NCBI RefSeq assembly: GCF_029953305.1
Contig: NZ_JASBAN010000001.1
Location: 1,977,001 to 2,041,000, forward strand
Origin: Commensalibacter nepenthis
GTDB taxonomy: Bacteria; Pseudomonadota; Alphaproteobacteria; Acetobacterales; Acetobacteraceae
DNA length: 64,000 nucleotides
Direction of reading: 5' to 3'
The position numbers and the translations under genes were made by a program. Positions 28,751 through 38,337 of the stretch are shown here, one piece after another. Each line of letters opens with the position of its first letter. The first letter of the stretch is position 1. The notes beneath the pieces were generated by a model. That model had not been told where the DNA came from. It was given only the letters and a program-made list of their open reading frames with translations, and ran no database searches.

Positions 28751-28782
28751 GGCAACTTTTTTACAAAAGTTGCCTTTTTTTT
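28751..28782 (+). terminator. Rho-independent terminator ending the suf operon
   Basis: A 10-bp perfect stem GGCAACTTTT/AAAAGTTGCC with a 4-nt loop is followed by eight T residues, 28 bp after sufT. Confidence 0.92.
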
Positions 28783-28856
28783 ATCAATTTTTAGGCGTGA
28801 ATTCTATAAATTATAAAAATTATTGCTTATTAAACTAGGATCAAGGGTATTTATTG

Positions 28857-30413
28857 ATGACCAAAGTTGCGGTTGCTCTATTTGTTAAAAATGAATATAG
28901 CGATATTGCTGGTTGGATAGCTTGGTACCAAGCTCTGGGTGTCGATAAGTTATTTATTTTTGATGATTATTCAACGGATGGCACTTTTGAGATTATTCAA
29001 GCTGCTGCACAAATTTATAATATTCAATATTTTAGAACTGATCCTGTTCAACAGCCTAATTTTTACTGGCGGCAAAGAGACTCCTTTATGTCAGCCGTAG
29101 AAATCGCAAAAGAGGAATATGATTGGATCGGTTTTTTAGATGCAGATGAATATGTTTATTTAAATTCGTTTGATAATCTTGCTGATTTTTTAGACCAATT
29201 TCCTGATGCTGATGGGATTGCGATAAATTGGTGTATTTATGGTAACTCCAATAAAATTATACGTCCCAGAGGAGTCACTGTTGAAGTTTTTCTAGAGCAT
29301 TCTGATATTTTCTTTGGAGATAATCAACAGGTAAAGAGTTTTATTCGCCCAGAAAAACTGGGTTCTCATTACCTCAACCCGCATCAATATGATATTGATC
29401 TCTCTCGATATGTAGATGTAAAAGGGAATGTGATTGAGTGGCGTGGTTGTAATAAAGACGTCGAATGGGAGGGTGCCAAAGTAATGCACTATATTTGCCG
29501 TAGTATGGAACAATATATAGGGCGTATAAAAAAAAGAACGGATGATTTAGGCGATAGTATTAAGCACTGGCAGCAGTTTGGTTTTCATTTTGATACTATA
29601 TTTGTTGACAAAGAGCCTTTGAGGATGATGCCAAGGGTAAGGCAACATCTATCAAAGATAAATCAACAGATCATTGGGAATATTCGCAAGCAAATAAAAG
29701 AAAAATCCTTTTTAGAAGCATTATCTTTTTACCCTTCGACATATGAACATTCGTTAAAGCCTAAGCAAGATAATTTATATCAAACATTTAAAGAGATGAG
29801 TGATCTCCGAGAAAATGCCTCAGTCATTGTGCGGTTGATTGGTAAGGCTGAACAAAATCTTTATGTATCAGTATTGGAACAAAAACTGTTGCAAACAACA
29901 GAGCAAGAGGCACAAATAAAGTCTTTGATTCCTGTATATGGACTTGTTTTTCCGTATTTGCCTGATGTGATTATCTTAACAGCATTGCTTGAACAAAAAT
30001 ATTATCCAATATCGTTTATTATTGAGGGGCAGTATTTATTGTCTTCGGAACATTATTTGCACGCTTCTTTTAATGAAGAGCAGGAAGAATATTCTTTAAC
30101 TTCAATTTATAATTCAAGTAAACTCGGATTTTCACAGCAAAATACAAAGAATATTCAATTGTACGATATGGCAGATATTCATTCGGCATGTTTTGCTTGG
30201 GAAGTGCAAGTCACCCAACAAAAATTAAAGGAAGAAGATATGAAGATTCCACTTCTTCACCCCTATACAAGTTTACAAGAATTATATTCTACTTTAAACG
30301 AACTGCCTAAAAAATCAGATAGAGAATTTTTGCGTATTATTGCCAATTTAAATTCCTCTGAAAAAGCTAAATTTAAATCTCTATTTCCTGGATTAATCGA
30401 TCAATTTTTATAA
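28857..30413 (+). CDS. Glycosyltransferase family 2-like protein, paralog 3
   Basis: A 518-aa relative of the two genes at 7367 and 8897. Shared elements are VALFVKNE near residue 6, FDDYSTDGT at about 36-44, the DAD motif at residues 95-97 (FLDADEYVY), a YLNPHQ element matching NPHR/DPHR in the others, and HYICRSMEQYIGRIKKRTD. The long C-terminal half is again of no family I recognise and is more divergent. The ATG at 28857 is preferred to the TTG just before it. It sits alone after the suf terminator and is convergent with the helicase gene, so it probably has its own promoter. Confidence 0.85.
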   Translation: MTKVAVALFVKNEYSDIAGWIAWYQALGVDKLFIFDDYSTDGTFEIIQAAAQIYNIQYFRTDPVQQPNFYWRQRDSFMSAVEIAKEEYDWIGFLDADEYVYLNSFDNLADFLDQFPDADGIAINWCIYGNSNKIIRPRGVTVEVFLEHSDIFFGDNQQVKSFIRPEKLGSHYLNPHQYDIDLSRYVDVKGNVIEWRGCNKDVEWEGAKVMHYICRSMEQYIGRIKKRTDDLGDSIKHWQQFGFHFDTIFVDKEPLRMMPRVRQHLSKINQQIIGNIRKQIKEKSFLEALSFYPSTYEHSLKPKQDNLYQTFKEMSDLRENASVIVRLIGKAEQNLYVSVLEQKLLQTTEQEAQIKSLIPVYGLVFPYLPDVIILTALLEQKYYPISFIIEGQYLLSSEHYLHASFNEEQEEYSLTSIYNSSKLGFSQQNTKNIQLYDMADIHSACFAWEVQVTQQKLKEEDMKIPLLHPYTSLQELYSTLNELPKKSDREFLRIIANLNSSEKAKFKSLFPGLIDQFL

Positions 30414-30460
30414 TAGTAAGGCTAGAATTATATTATAGCCCCTTAATTTTATTAAAGCGT

Positions 30461-31891
30461 TTATTTCCTAAAAGGAGATAACATAAATGCAGGAACAAAC
30501 TGCCCAAACCCAATGACTGGATTATCATCATCAGGAACTGCTTGAGATAATGGAACGCGAGGCATGATTGTTTTTTCTTTTTTATAATGATGCTTTTTAG
30601 TCGTTTTCTTTTGCTGTTCTTCTTTGGGTTTATGTTGTTTCTTTGTGGTGTCTTCTTTTTCTAAATCAGTTGTTTCTGGCTTATCCAATGATAGTATCGG
30701 AATGGATTTTTGGATTAATGCTTCGATGGCTGCAATATTTTCTTTGTCATCTTCTGTTGCAATACTATAAGCGAATCCAGTCCGTCCAGCACGTCCCGTT
30801 CTGCCTATACGATGCACATAGTCCTCTGCATGTCGAGGCAGGTCAAAATTAAACACATGGGATAGATTATCAATATCAATCCCTCTGGCAGCAATATCAG
30901 AGCATACTAAATATTGAATTTCACCGTTTTTGAACTCTTCCATGGTTTTGGTGCGGTGTTGTTGTGTTAAATCGCCATGTAAGGCACTGCTTTGAAATCC
31001 ATGACGATTTAAAGAACGTGTTAAAATATCAACATCTTTTTTGCGATTACAAAAGATGATAGCGTTCTTCACATTATCTTTTCGCAATAACTGACGCAAA
31101 GTCGCTCTTTTTCTTTTTTCAGGAACGATTACTAAACCCGATTCAATCGTTGTCGCCACGGAAGATGGCGGTGCAACGGTAATTTCGGTTGGATTAGATA
31201 AAAAAGAATCTGTTAGTTTTTTAATTTCTGGGGCCATTGTGGCAGATAAAAGCAATGTTTGTCTGCTTTTGGGTAAATAAGAAATAATTTTTTCAACATC
31301 TGGGATAAAGCCCATATCTAACATACGATCGGCTTCGTCAATAACCAGTATTTTAATCTGGTTAAGAAGTATAGCCCCTTTTTCGAACAGATCCATTAAT
31401 CGCCCAGGAGTGGCGATGATAATATCCGCACCACGATTTAAATTACTTTTTTGCTCAACGATACTTTCGCCGCCAACCAACAAGGCATGGGTTAATTTAA
31501 GATATTGACCATATTGTTTTAGATTTTCCGCCACTTGTATCGCAAGTTCTCTGGTAGGTTCTAAGATTAACGCACGAGGCATCCTCGCACGACCTTTGCT
31601 GCTTGTTAGGATTTCAAGGATGGGTAATGTAAAAGAAGCTGTTTTCCCAGTACCCGTTTGTGCTATACCGACCAAGTCCTGTTTTTGTAAAATGACAGGA
31701 ATGGCTTGTGCTTGGATCAAAGTCGGTGTTTTATACCCGATTTCATCAATCGCACGCATGATGGACGATGATAATCCAAGGTCGCTGAAAAGAACGAGGG
31801 ACTCTGGTTCAAGATTTTGTGTATCTGAAATGATGTCTATTTCTTTTTGGTTAGTTTTTTTAGAGATCGCAGGCAAAGCAGTTTCTACCAT
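30461..31891 (-). CDS. DEAD-box RNA helicase (RhlE-like)
   Basis: A 476-aa ATP-dependent RNA helicase that would remodel RNA in ribosome assembly or mRNA decay. Motifs in order: the Q motif (GYKTPTLIQAQAIP), AQTGTGKT, PTRELA, TPGRLMD, VIDEADRMLDMGF, SAT, and C-terminal ARGIDI and HRIGRTGRAGR. The core ends at about residue 405 and is followed by a lysine-rich, disordered-looking tail (KKTTKKHHYKKEK) of the kind that binds RNA. RhlE is the closest subgroup by general character. It is convergent with the preceding glycosyltransferase. Confidence 0.92.
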   Translation of the reverse strand: MVETALPAISKKTNQKEIDIISDTQNLEPESLVLFSDLGLSSSIMRAIDEIGYKTPTLIQAQAIPVILQKQDLVGIAQTGTGKTASFTLPILEILTSSKGRARMPRALILEPTRELAIQVAENLKQYGQYLKLTHALLVGGESIVEQKSNLNRGADIIIATPGRLMDLFEKGAILLNQIKILVIDEADRMLDMGFIPDVEKIISYLPKSRQTLLLSATMAPEIKKLTDSFLSNPTEITVAPPSSVATTIESGLVIVPEKRKRATLRQLLRKDNVKNAIIFCNRKKDVDILTRSLNRHGFQSSALHGDLTQQHRTKTMEEFKNGEIQYLVCSDIAARGIDIDNLSHVFNFDLPRHAEDYVHRIGRTGRAGRTGFAYSIATEDDKENIAAIEALIQKSIPILSLDKPETTDLEKEDTTKKQHKPKEEQQKKTTKKHHYKKEKTIMPRVPLSQAVPDDDNPVIGFGQFVPAFMLSPFRK

Positions 31892-32023
31892 TTATGTCAA
31901 TAAAATGAAAGGATGTTTTAAAGAATTAAAACTTTAAACTTTTCTTATATTGACATAAATGCAAAGAATCAATCTTTATATGCTTATATATCAGATATAT
32001 AATAGTTATTTTGATAAAACAAA

Positions 32024-32470
32024 TTAAAAAGCAAGTAAAACTAAACTAATAACACCCAGAAATATGATTAATTTTAAAGGATTATTGATATTTCTAAAGA
32101 TTTCTGGTTTAGGTCTTAACGCGCGTCGTGCTTTGCGATAAGCAGAAGTGAATACGGAAAATTGTAAAATAATCATCACGATAACCAAGCCCAATGCCGC
32201 CCAAGAAGACCAAGTAATGCTATGAATATCATACGAGTTACGAAATAAGAGTGCAGCTTGTGTGACTAGGGTAATAACGCCGAAAATCCAATTAAATTGG
32301 AATAGTTTCCTAAGACTTTGAAGTTGTAGAGATGTTTTTTGTGTTGGGTCTAATAGGCTTAAGCAAGATTGCAGTCCAAAGATATAGTAGAAAATACCGC
32401 CGATCCACAAGGTAAAACCTATATTATGAACGGCATTGATCGGCCCCCAATAAAAAGCAATTTGAGACAT
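32024..32470 (-). CDS. CopD-like small membrane protein
   Basis: A 148-aa protein with four hydrophobic helices. The first contains VHNIGFTLWIGGIFYY, a pattern seen in the CopD superfamily. The ATG at 32470 is chosen because GGAAATGGAAAA lies just upstream; an ATG at 32500 has no ribosome binding site and adds a non-hydrophobic tail. Function is unknown; a role in copper transport should not be assumed from this weak similarity. It lies 132 bp upstream of the helicase gene on the same strand. Confidence 0.65.
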   Translation of the reverse strand: MSQIAFYWGPINAVHNIGFTLWIGGIFYYIFGLQSCLSLLDPTQKTSLQLQSLRKLFQFNWIFGVITLVTQAALLFRNSYDIHSITWSSWAALGLVIVMIILQFSVFTSAYRKARRALRPKPEIFRNINNPLKLIIFLGVISLVLLAF

Positions 32471-32615
32471 TGTTTTTCCATTTCCAAAATGTAGTAACAT
32501 ATAAACTGAATTATTAAATTTTAATTGGTAATATAAACAAAGAAAATAAAATTGCTCAGAATTTTATTTATTTTTTATAAATATAATGTTTTTAACTCTA
32601 TGATAGAGATGAATC

Positions 32616-32846
32616 ATGACAGAAATTCAATCATTTGAACGATTATTAACAACATTAAAACAACAGGATCGTACCCAGTTTATCGCAAAAAATAAAAAAG
32701 ATGTAGACATCGCATATGTGCATAATAATGATTGTTAATAAGATTTTATCGTCAATTTGAGTTGGCTGATCTTGTTATTGAAATAGGTCTATCCTCTGTA
32801 TTAATTTTTATAAGTCATCAACAACTTCAAAGGGGATTAAAACATC
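32616..32846 (+). pseudogene. Possible small or frameshifted gene in a 376-bp spacer
   Basis: An ATG at 32616 opens a 40-codon reading frame (MTEIQSFERLLTTLKQQD...) ending at TAA 32736-32738. Another frame then stays open from 32732 with RFYRQFELADLVIEIGLSSV, vaguely like the tail of DUF4337-type membrane proteins, and runs into the start of the next gene. The two pieces could be one gene broken by a frameshift, or chance. The rest of the spacer 32471-32846 shows only AT-rich promoter-like DNA. Confidence 0.25.
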
Positions 32847-34283
32847 ATGACAAAACCAAATTTAGAATTCGCTTTATTAACCCCTACTCAGATGAGTATT
32901 GTTGATCGACATGCTGCGCGCACAATATCTATAATAGAATTGATGGAAAATGCAGGGTGGGCGGTTACACAAGAAATTCTTAAACGATATAGACCTTGTT
33001 CTGTTTTGGTTTTATGTGGTCCAGGCAATAATGGTGGGGATGGATATGTTGTCGCACGTTTGTTAGCCCAGGCGGGTTGGGCTGTTTATGTTTCGTCAAT
33101 TGCAAACCCTAAATCTGGTAGTGATGCTGATATAGCTGCAAAACAATGGACAGGCATGGTGGTAGATGATCCAGAGTCTTACATAAAAAAAGTAGGTTTA
33201 GTTATTGATGCTGTGTTTGGGGCTGGTTTGAATAAAGATCTCGATTTACATATTGCAAATCTGTTGCGTAAGGCAAAACATGTGGTTGCGATTGATATGC
33301 CTTCGGGAGTTAATGGCGAAACAGGTCAAATCATGGGATATGCCCCTCATGCTGAATTAACTGTAACTTTTTTCAAAGCAAAGCCTGGGCATTATTTGTT
33401 ACCAGGTCGTGAATATAGGGGTGAATTGGTTGTAAAAGATATAGGAATTACTTTTGAAATTTTGTCTCAAATTGAACTCAAATGCTGGCTGAACGAACCT
33501 GGTTTGTGGCAGATTCCGACCTCTGAACTAACAGATTATAAATACCGTCGGGGAACAGTCAGTGTTATTGGTGGCTCTCAAATGATAGGGGCTGCAAGAT
33601 TGTCTGCACATGCGGCATTAAATTCAGGGGCTGGACTAGTGTATATTTTTGCCTTGGGCAATAGGGATTGTTATAGTGCTTCATCACCTTGTTTCATTGT
33701 AGATCACGATTCGTTGGAAACAGCACTCAAAGACTTGCGACGTAAAATATGGGTTTGTGGTCCTGGATTATTAGCCAATGAAGTAAATGAAATATTGCCT
33801 CAGTTAATTGCAGCCAATGTGAAAATTATTGCCGATGCGGGGGCGTTCCAGTCCGATCAATATGATATGTTAAAAGGGGTATCCATCATCACCCCTCATA
33901 TTGGTGAATTTGAACGTGTATTTGGTAAAATTAAAGGGGATAAAATTAGCGCAGCAAGGTTAGCCGCGAAACAAATAGGAAGTGTCGTGGTTTTGAAAGG
34001 CGCTGATACAATTATTGCTTCTCCAGATGGTCGTGTTGCAATTAATCAGCATGCATCTTCTCGATTAGCAACCGCTGGATCAGGAGATACTTTGACAGGG
34101 ATTGTTGCGACATTACTGGCAACAGGAATGCCCGTATGGGAATCAGCTTGCGCAGGTGTTTGGGTGCATGGTGAGGCTGGATTATTATGCGATCATTCTT
34201 GGCCAAGTGCTGAAATCTTGACAGAAAACCTTGGTAAAGCACGAGATAATGCCTCAATATCAAAAAATATCGTTAATTTATAA
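32847..34283 (+). CDS. nnr: Bifunctional NAD(P)HX epimerase/dehydratase
   Basis: This enzyme repairs hydrated NADH and NADPH. The protein is 478 aa, with two fused domains as in most bacteria. The N-terminal epimerase (YjeF_N, about residues 1-215) shows LCGPGNNGGDGYVVARLL and AIDMPSGVNGETG. The C-terminal ADP-dependent dehydratase (ribokinase-like, about 225-470) shows TPHIGEFERVFG, VVLKGADTII and TAGSGDTLTGIVATLLATG. It is monocistronic, preceded by a spacer and followed by tRNA-Leu. Confidence 0.95.
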   Translation: MTKPNLEFALLTPTQMSIVDRHAARTISIIELMENAGWAVTQEILKRYRPCSVLVLCGPGNNGGDGYVVARLLAQAGWAVYVSSIANPKSGSDADIAAKQWTGMVVDDPESYIKKVGLVIDAVFGAGLNKDLDLHIANLLRKAKHVVAIDMPSGVNGETGQIMGYAPHAELTVTFFKAKPGHYLLPGREYRGELVVKDIGITFEILSQIELKCWLNEPGLWQIPTSELTDYKYRRGTVSVIGGSQMIGAARLSAHAALNSGAGLVYIFALGNRDCYSASSPCFIVDHDSLETALKDLRRKIWVCGPGLLANEVNEILPQLIAANVKIIADAGAFQSDQYDMLKGVSIITPHIGEFERVFGKIKGDKISAARLAAKQIGSVVVLKGADTIIASPDGRVAINQHASSRLATAGSGDTLTGIVATLLATGMPVWESACAGVWVHGEAGLLCDHSWPSAEILTENLGKARDNASISKNIVNL

Positions 34284-34353
34284 AAAATATTTGAAAAAGA
34301 GGTTGCTCTGAATCAAATAGTGCGTTAATAGAACATGCATAAAGCACGGATGT

Positions 34354-34438
34354 GCGGATGTGGTGAAATTGGTAGACACGCTAGACTTAGAATCTAGTGG
34401 CGTGAGTCGTGGGGGTTCAAGTCCCTCCATCCGCACCA
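34354..34438 (+). tRNA. tRNA-Leu (anticodon TAG)
   Basis: An 85-nt class II tRNA with acceptor stem GCGGATG/CATCCGC, anticodon stem CTAGA/TCTAG around the loop CTTAGAA giving TAG, a long variable arm, a TTCAAGT T-loop, and encoded CCA. Confidence 0.96.
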
Positions 34439-34465
34439 AAAACAAGTTTCTACTAACTTGTTTTT
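34438..34465 (+). terminator. Terminator after tRNA-Leu
   Basis: An 11-bp perfect stem AAAAACAAGTT/AACTTGTTTTT with a 6-nt loop directly follows the tRNA. The U tract forms part of the stem. Confidence 0.75.
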
Positions 34466-34551
34466 ATTGAGTGAAACAAAAAATCCGTTTACAATTATAT
34501 AAGAACCCGGTTTGGGTGAAATACATTTTGACCGAGAGGATGGCCTAGCTG

Positions 34552-35883
34552 ATGCAGGTTACTGAAACGCTTTCTGAAAGCCTCAAGCGTGGCTTTACAA
34601 TCGTAATTAAAGAAACTCAACTCGCTGAAAAAAGAAATGCACGTTTGGCAGAAATGGGGCATCAAATGAATATTCCAGGATTTCGTCCTGGTAAGATTCC
34701 TTTGGCCGTTGTCAAACAACGTTACGGTGAAACCGTACAGAATGAAGTTCTGAATGATGCTGTTGGGGATGCAATTCAAACAACTCTTGAAGAAAGAGGT
34801 TTGCGCCCAGCATCTCAGCCACAAATTACTCTGAAAGATGGGTATAAAGAAGGCGATGATTTAGAGTTTTCGTTCGAAGTAGAGTTGATTCCTGATTTTG
34901 AAGTTCCAGATTTCAAAGGAATTAATTTAACACGTTTAAAAGCTAAGCCTGATGATGAAGCTTTGAATAAAGCATTGGAATCAGTTGCTCAACGTCAACG
35001 TGATTACAAAGATATCGAAGAAAAACGCCCAGCAGTAAAAGGTGATGTTCTGGTTGTTGATTTTGTGGGTAAAGTTGATGGTGTTGCTTTTGAAGGTGGC
35101 ACAGCAGATGACGTTAATGTTGAGATCGGTGGCAGCGGATTTATCCCTGGATTTGCTGAGCAAATTGAAGGCATGACCCCTGGTGAAGAAAAACAAATCA
35201 TTGTAACTTTCCCTGAAAATTACCAAGCGTCAAATCTTGCTGGTAAAGAAGCAACATTCGATATCAAAGCCAAAGGGTTAAAAGAAGCCATAACCCCAGA
35301 AATCAATGACGAATTTGCAAAAAAAGTTGGTTTGGAAAGTCTTGAAAGCTTGAAAGATATCGTTAGCAAGCAAATTTCAACTGAATATGACCAAATGTCT
35401 CAAATGAGATTAAAGCGTGATATTTTGGATGTATTAGCTGAAAAAGTTTCTTTTGAAATTCCTCAAGGTTTGTTAGATGCTGAGTTTAACCAAATTTGGC
35501 AACGTATCGAGGCTGATCGCAAAGAGGGGCGTCTTGATGAAGAAGATAAAGCAAAAGACGAAGAAACACTTAAAGCAGATTATCGTAAAATTGCAGAACG
35601 TCGCGTTCGCTTAGGGTTGTTATTAGTTGAAATTGGACGTTTGAATTCAATTGCTGTAACTGATGAAGAATTAACCCAAGCAATGCGTAGTGAAGCAATG
35701 CGTTATCCTGGTAAAGAAAAAGAAGTTATTGAATTTTTCCAAAAAAATCCACAAGCAATAGATTCTTTGCGTGGACCCATCTATGAAAGCAAAGTCATTG
35801 ATTATATTTTGGAACTTGCAACTATTGAAGATAAAGAAGTGAGCGCAGAAGAACTTGCAGAAATGCCAGATTCTAAAGTCTGA
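34552..35883 (+). CDS. tig: Trigger factor
   Basis: Ribosome-bound chaperone and peptidyl-prolyl isomerase that meets nascent chains at the exit tunnel. The protein is 443 aa. The N-terminal ribosome-binding domain contains the GFRPGK signature (residues 43-48). The FKBP-like domain (about 160-245) includes VDFVGKVDGVAFEGG and GFIPGFAEQIEGM. The helical C-terminal chaperone arms follow. It heads the conserved tig-clpP-clpX-lon cluster and has its own terminator. Confidence 0.97.
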   Translation: MQVTETLSESLKRGFTIVIKETQLAEKRNARLAEMGHQMNIPGFRPGKIPLAVVKQRYGETVQNEVLNDAVGDAIQTTLEERGLRPASQPQITLKDGYKEGDDLEFSFEVELIPDFEVPDFKGINLTRLKAKPDDEALNKALESVAQRQRDYKDIEEKRPAVKGDVLVVDFVGKVDGVAFEGGTADDVNVEIGGSGFIPGFAEQIEGMTPGEEKQIIVTFPENYQASNLAGKEATFDIKAKGLKEAITPEINDEFAKKVGLESLESLKDIVSKQISTEYDQMSQMRLKRDILDVLAEKVSFEIPQGLLDAEFNQIWQRIEADRKEGRLDEEDKAKDEETLKADYRKIAERRVRLGLLLVEIGRLNSIAVTDEELTQAMRSEAMRYPGKEKEVIEFFQKNPQAIDSLRGPIYESKVIDYILELATIEDKEVSAEELAEMPDSKV

Positions 35884-35907
35884 TTTTTTATTAAATAAAT
35901 AAAATGA

Positions 35908-35940
35908 ATGTCTAGATTTGCGTCTAGACATTTTTTTTTT
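35908..35940 (+). terminator. Rho-independent terminator after tig
   Basis: A perfect 9-bp stem ATGTCTAGA/TCTAGACAT with a 6-nt loop is followed by ten T residues. Confidence 0.92.
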
Positions 35941-36040
35941 GCATTTTACCTTGTGTTGAATTAAATATCTATTTTGATTATCTATATGTATAAATTACAC
36001 ATAGATAAATAAAGTATCGTCTAACTTTAGGAAAAAATTG

Positions 36041-36679
36041 ATGAGGGATTCCCACCCGTTGGAAATTTATGACAATGCACTCGTGCCTATGGTTGTTGAA
36101 CAAACATCAAGAGGAGAGCGTGCATTTGATATTTATTCACGTTTATTAAAAGAAAGAATTATCTTTTTAACAGGTCCTGTTTACGATCAAGTTGCTTCTT
36201 TGATTTCGGCACAGTTATTATATTTAGAAAGCGTTAATCCAAAAAAAGAAGTCTCTTTTTATATTAACAGCCCTGGTGGTGTGGTTTCTGCGGGTTTGGC
36301 TATTTATGATACAATGCAATATATTCGTTGTCCTGTAAGTACTGTTTGTATAGGTCAAGCTGCTTCTATGGGATCATTATTGTTGTGTGGCGGCGAAAAA
36401 GGTCAGCGTTTTGCTTTGCCGAATGCGCGTGTAATGGTGCATCAGCCTTCTGGTGGGGCGCAAGGACAAGCGAGTGATATCGAAATTCAAGCCAAAGAGA
36501 TCTTGGCTATTCGCAAAAGATTAAACGAGATTTATAATGAGCATACTGGCAGAACATTAGAGGAGATTGAACAACGTCTTGAAAGAGATAGCTATATGTC
36601 TGCCGAGGAAGCAAAGGATTTTGGAATTATAGATCAAGTCGTTACAAAACGTGATGTTGATTCGTCCTTAGATAAATAA
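36041..36679 (+). CDS. clpP: ATP-dependent Clp protease proteolytic subunit
   Basis: ClpP forms the tetradecameric proteolytic chamber that works with ClpX. From the ATG at 36041 (AGGAAA upstream; a TTG directly before it is less likely) the protein is 212 aa. The catalytic triad is visible as Ser109 in GQAASMGS, His134 in MVHQPSGG and Asp183 in ERDSYMS. clpX follows 69 bp downstream, the usual pairing, and no terminator separates them. Confidence 0.97.
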   Translation: MRDSHPLEIYDNALVPMVVEQTSRGERAFDIYSRLLKERIIFLTGPVYDQVASLISAQLLYLESVNPKKEVSFYINSPGGVVSAGLAIYDTMQYIRCPVSTVCIGQAASMGSLLLCGGEKGQRFALPNARVMVHQPSGGAQGQASDIEIQAKEILAIRKRLNEIYNEHTGRTLEEIEQRLERDSYMSAEEAKDFGIIDQVVTKRDVDSSLDK

Positions 36680-36748
36680 TGATTTTCCATATAGGTTGAA
36701 TCTCTTTAATAATATCAGTTTAAAAATTATTAAAGGGTAGGAGTAGAA

Positions 36749-38008
36749 ATGACTGATAAGAAGAATAATTCCAAAAATGCACTCTATTGCTCTTTTTGTG
36801 GTAAATCTCAACACGAAGTACGTAAATTAATTGCTGGTCCAACAGTTTTTATTTGTGATGAATGTGTTGAACTCTGTATGGATATTGTGCGTGAGGAAAA
36901 TAAAACCCAGATTACAAAAGATCAGGGAAGTTTGCCTACACCTAAAGAGATTTGTAAAATTCTTGATGATTACGTCATCGGACAAGGCGATGCTAAAAAA
37001 GTATTATCCGTGGCGGTTCATAACCATTACAAGCGTTTGAATCAAGCTGATAAAGCGGGTGATGTTGAGATTGCCAAATCTAATATTTTATTGATCGGTC
37101 CAACAGGGACGGGGAAAACATTGTTGGCTCAGACATTGGCTAGAATCTTAGATGTTCCCTTTACAATGGCTGATGCGACGACATTAACCGAAGCGGGTTA
37201 TGTTGGTGAAGATGTTGAAAATATTATTCTTAAATTGTTACAGTCAGCTGATTATAACGTAGAGCGTGCTCAACGTGGAATTATTTACATTGATGAAATC
37301 GATAAAATTACACGTAAATCAGAAAACCCTTCTATTACACGAGATGTAAGTGGTGAGGGCGTACAACAAGCCTTATTGAAAATTATGGAAGGGACGGTTG
37401 CTTCTGTTCCTCCTCAAGGTGGGCGTAAGCACCCTCAACAAGAATTCTTGCAAGTTGATACGACCAATATGCTCTTTATTTGCGGTGGTGCTTTTGCAGG
37501 TCTTGATAAAATTATCAGTGCTAGAAGTGTTGGGTATGGTATTGGTTTTGGTGCGGAAGTTCAATCTGGTGACGATCATAATATAGGTGCGTTATTCCGT
37601 CAGTTGGAATCAGAAGACTTAATGAAATTTGGTTTAATTCCAGAATTTATTGGTCGTCTGCCTGTTATTGCGACCCTTGATGATTTAGATCAAAAGGCTT
37701 TGGTTCAAATTTTAAAAGAGCCTAAAAATGCGTTGGTCAAGCAATACCAAAAACTCTTTGAAATGGAAAATGTTCAATTAACATTCTCAGATGAAGCCGT
37801 CCAAGAAATTGCCAATAAAGCGATCGAACGTCGTACTGGGGCTCGTGGATTACGTTCTATTTTAGAAACTATTTTGCTTTCTACAATGTTTGAATTACCA
37901 GACCTTAAAAATGTCTCCGAAGTCTTGGTCAGTAAAGAGGTCATCAATCGTGAGGCTGATCCTGTTTATGTATATAACAAAGAAAAGAAAACCGATAAAA
38001 CTGCTTGA
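36749..38008 (+). CDS. clpX: Clp protease ATP-binding subunit ClpX
   Basis: A hexameric AAA+ unfoldase that feeds tagged proteins to ClpP. The protein is 419 aa with an N-terminal C4 zinc-binding domain (CSFCGKS and CDECVELC), Walker [13 protein letters not shown], Walker [11 protein letters not shown], the pore loop GYVGEDVE, the IGF loop for ClpP docking (GIGFGAEV) and the sensor-2 [17 protein letters not shown] lies just upstream of the ATG. Confidence 0.98.
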   Translation: MTDKKNNSKNALYCSFCGKSQHEVRKLIAGPTVFICDECVELCMDIVREENKTQITKDQGSLPTPKEICKILDDYVIGQGDAKKVLSVAVHNHYKRLNQADKAGDVEIAKSNILLIGPTGTGKTLLAQTLARILDVPFTMADATTLTEAGYVGEDVENIILKLLQSADYNVERAQRGIIYIDEIDKITRKSENPSITRDVSGEGVQQALLKIMEGTVASVPPQGGRKHPQQEFLQVDTTNMLFICGGAFAGLDKIISARSVGYGIGFGAEVQSGDDHNIGALFRQLESEDLMKFGLIPEFIGRLPVIATLDDLDQKALVQILKEPKNALVKQYQKLFEMENVQLTFSDEAVQEIANKAIERRTGARGLRSILETILLSTMFELPDLKNVSEVLVSKEVINREADPVYVYNKEKKTDKTA

Positions 38009-38034
38009 TCTTTGTGTATAATTTGACAAAATGG

Positions 38035-38063
38035 AAAGGATCTATTTCGATAGGTCCTTTTTT
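38035..38063 (+). terminator. Rho-independent terminator after clpX
   Basis: A 10-bp stem AAAGGATCTA/TAGGTCCTTT with one G-T pair and a 6-nt loop is followed by a T run, ending the clpP-clpX unit. Confidence 0.85.
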
Positions 38064-38337
38064 ATTGTCAATTTTAATAGTAACATATCGAAATAAGATT
38101 TGCAGGAGGTATTGTTGTATTTTTCTGTGATTATGCTTATATTTAAATAGGAGTTATCAATACCGTTCAAGGTTTTATTCGGTATTATATCATCGCTTTT
38201 AAGTTTTGTTACTTTTTAGTTAGTCATATTTTCAATAAAAGAAAGATATTAATAAAAGGTAATTATTATATAAAATAAAGCGTGCCAATTATGGGCGTTT
38301 TATTTTATGAGATCGTCCAATAAGGAGGTCATAGTTT
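38064..38337. promoter_or_regulatory. Spacer holding the lon promoter
   Basis: This AT-rich spacer has no gene. It contains a 7-bp inverted repeat AATACCG/CGGTATT (38159-38165 and 38180-38186, loop 14 nt), which may be regulatory, and a strong ribosome binding site AAGGAGGT at 38322-38329 just before lon. I could not find a convincing heat-shock sigma-factor promoter by eye. Confidence 0.4.
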
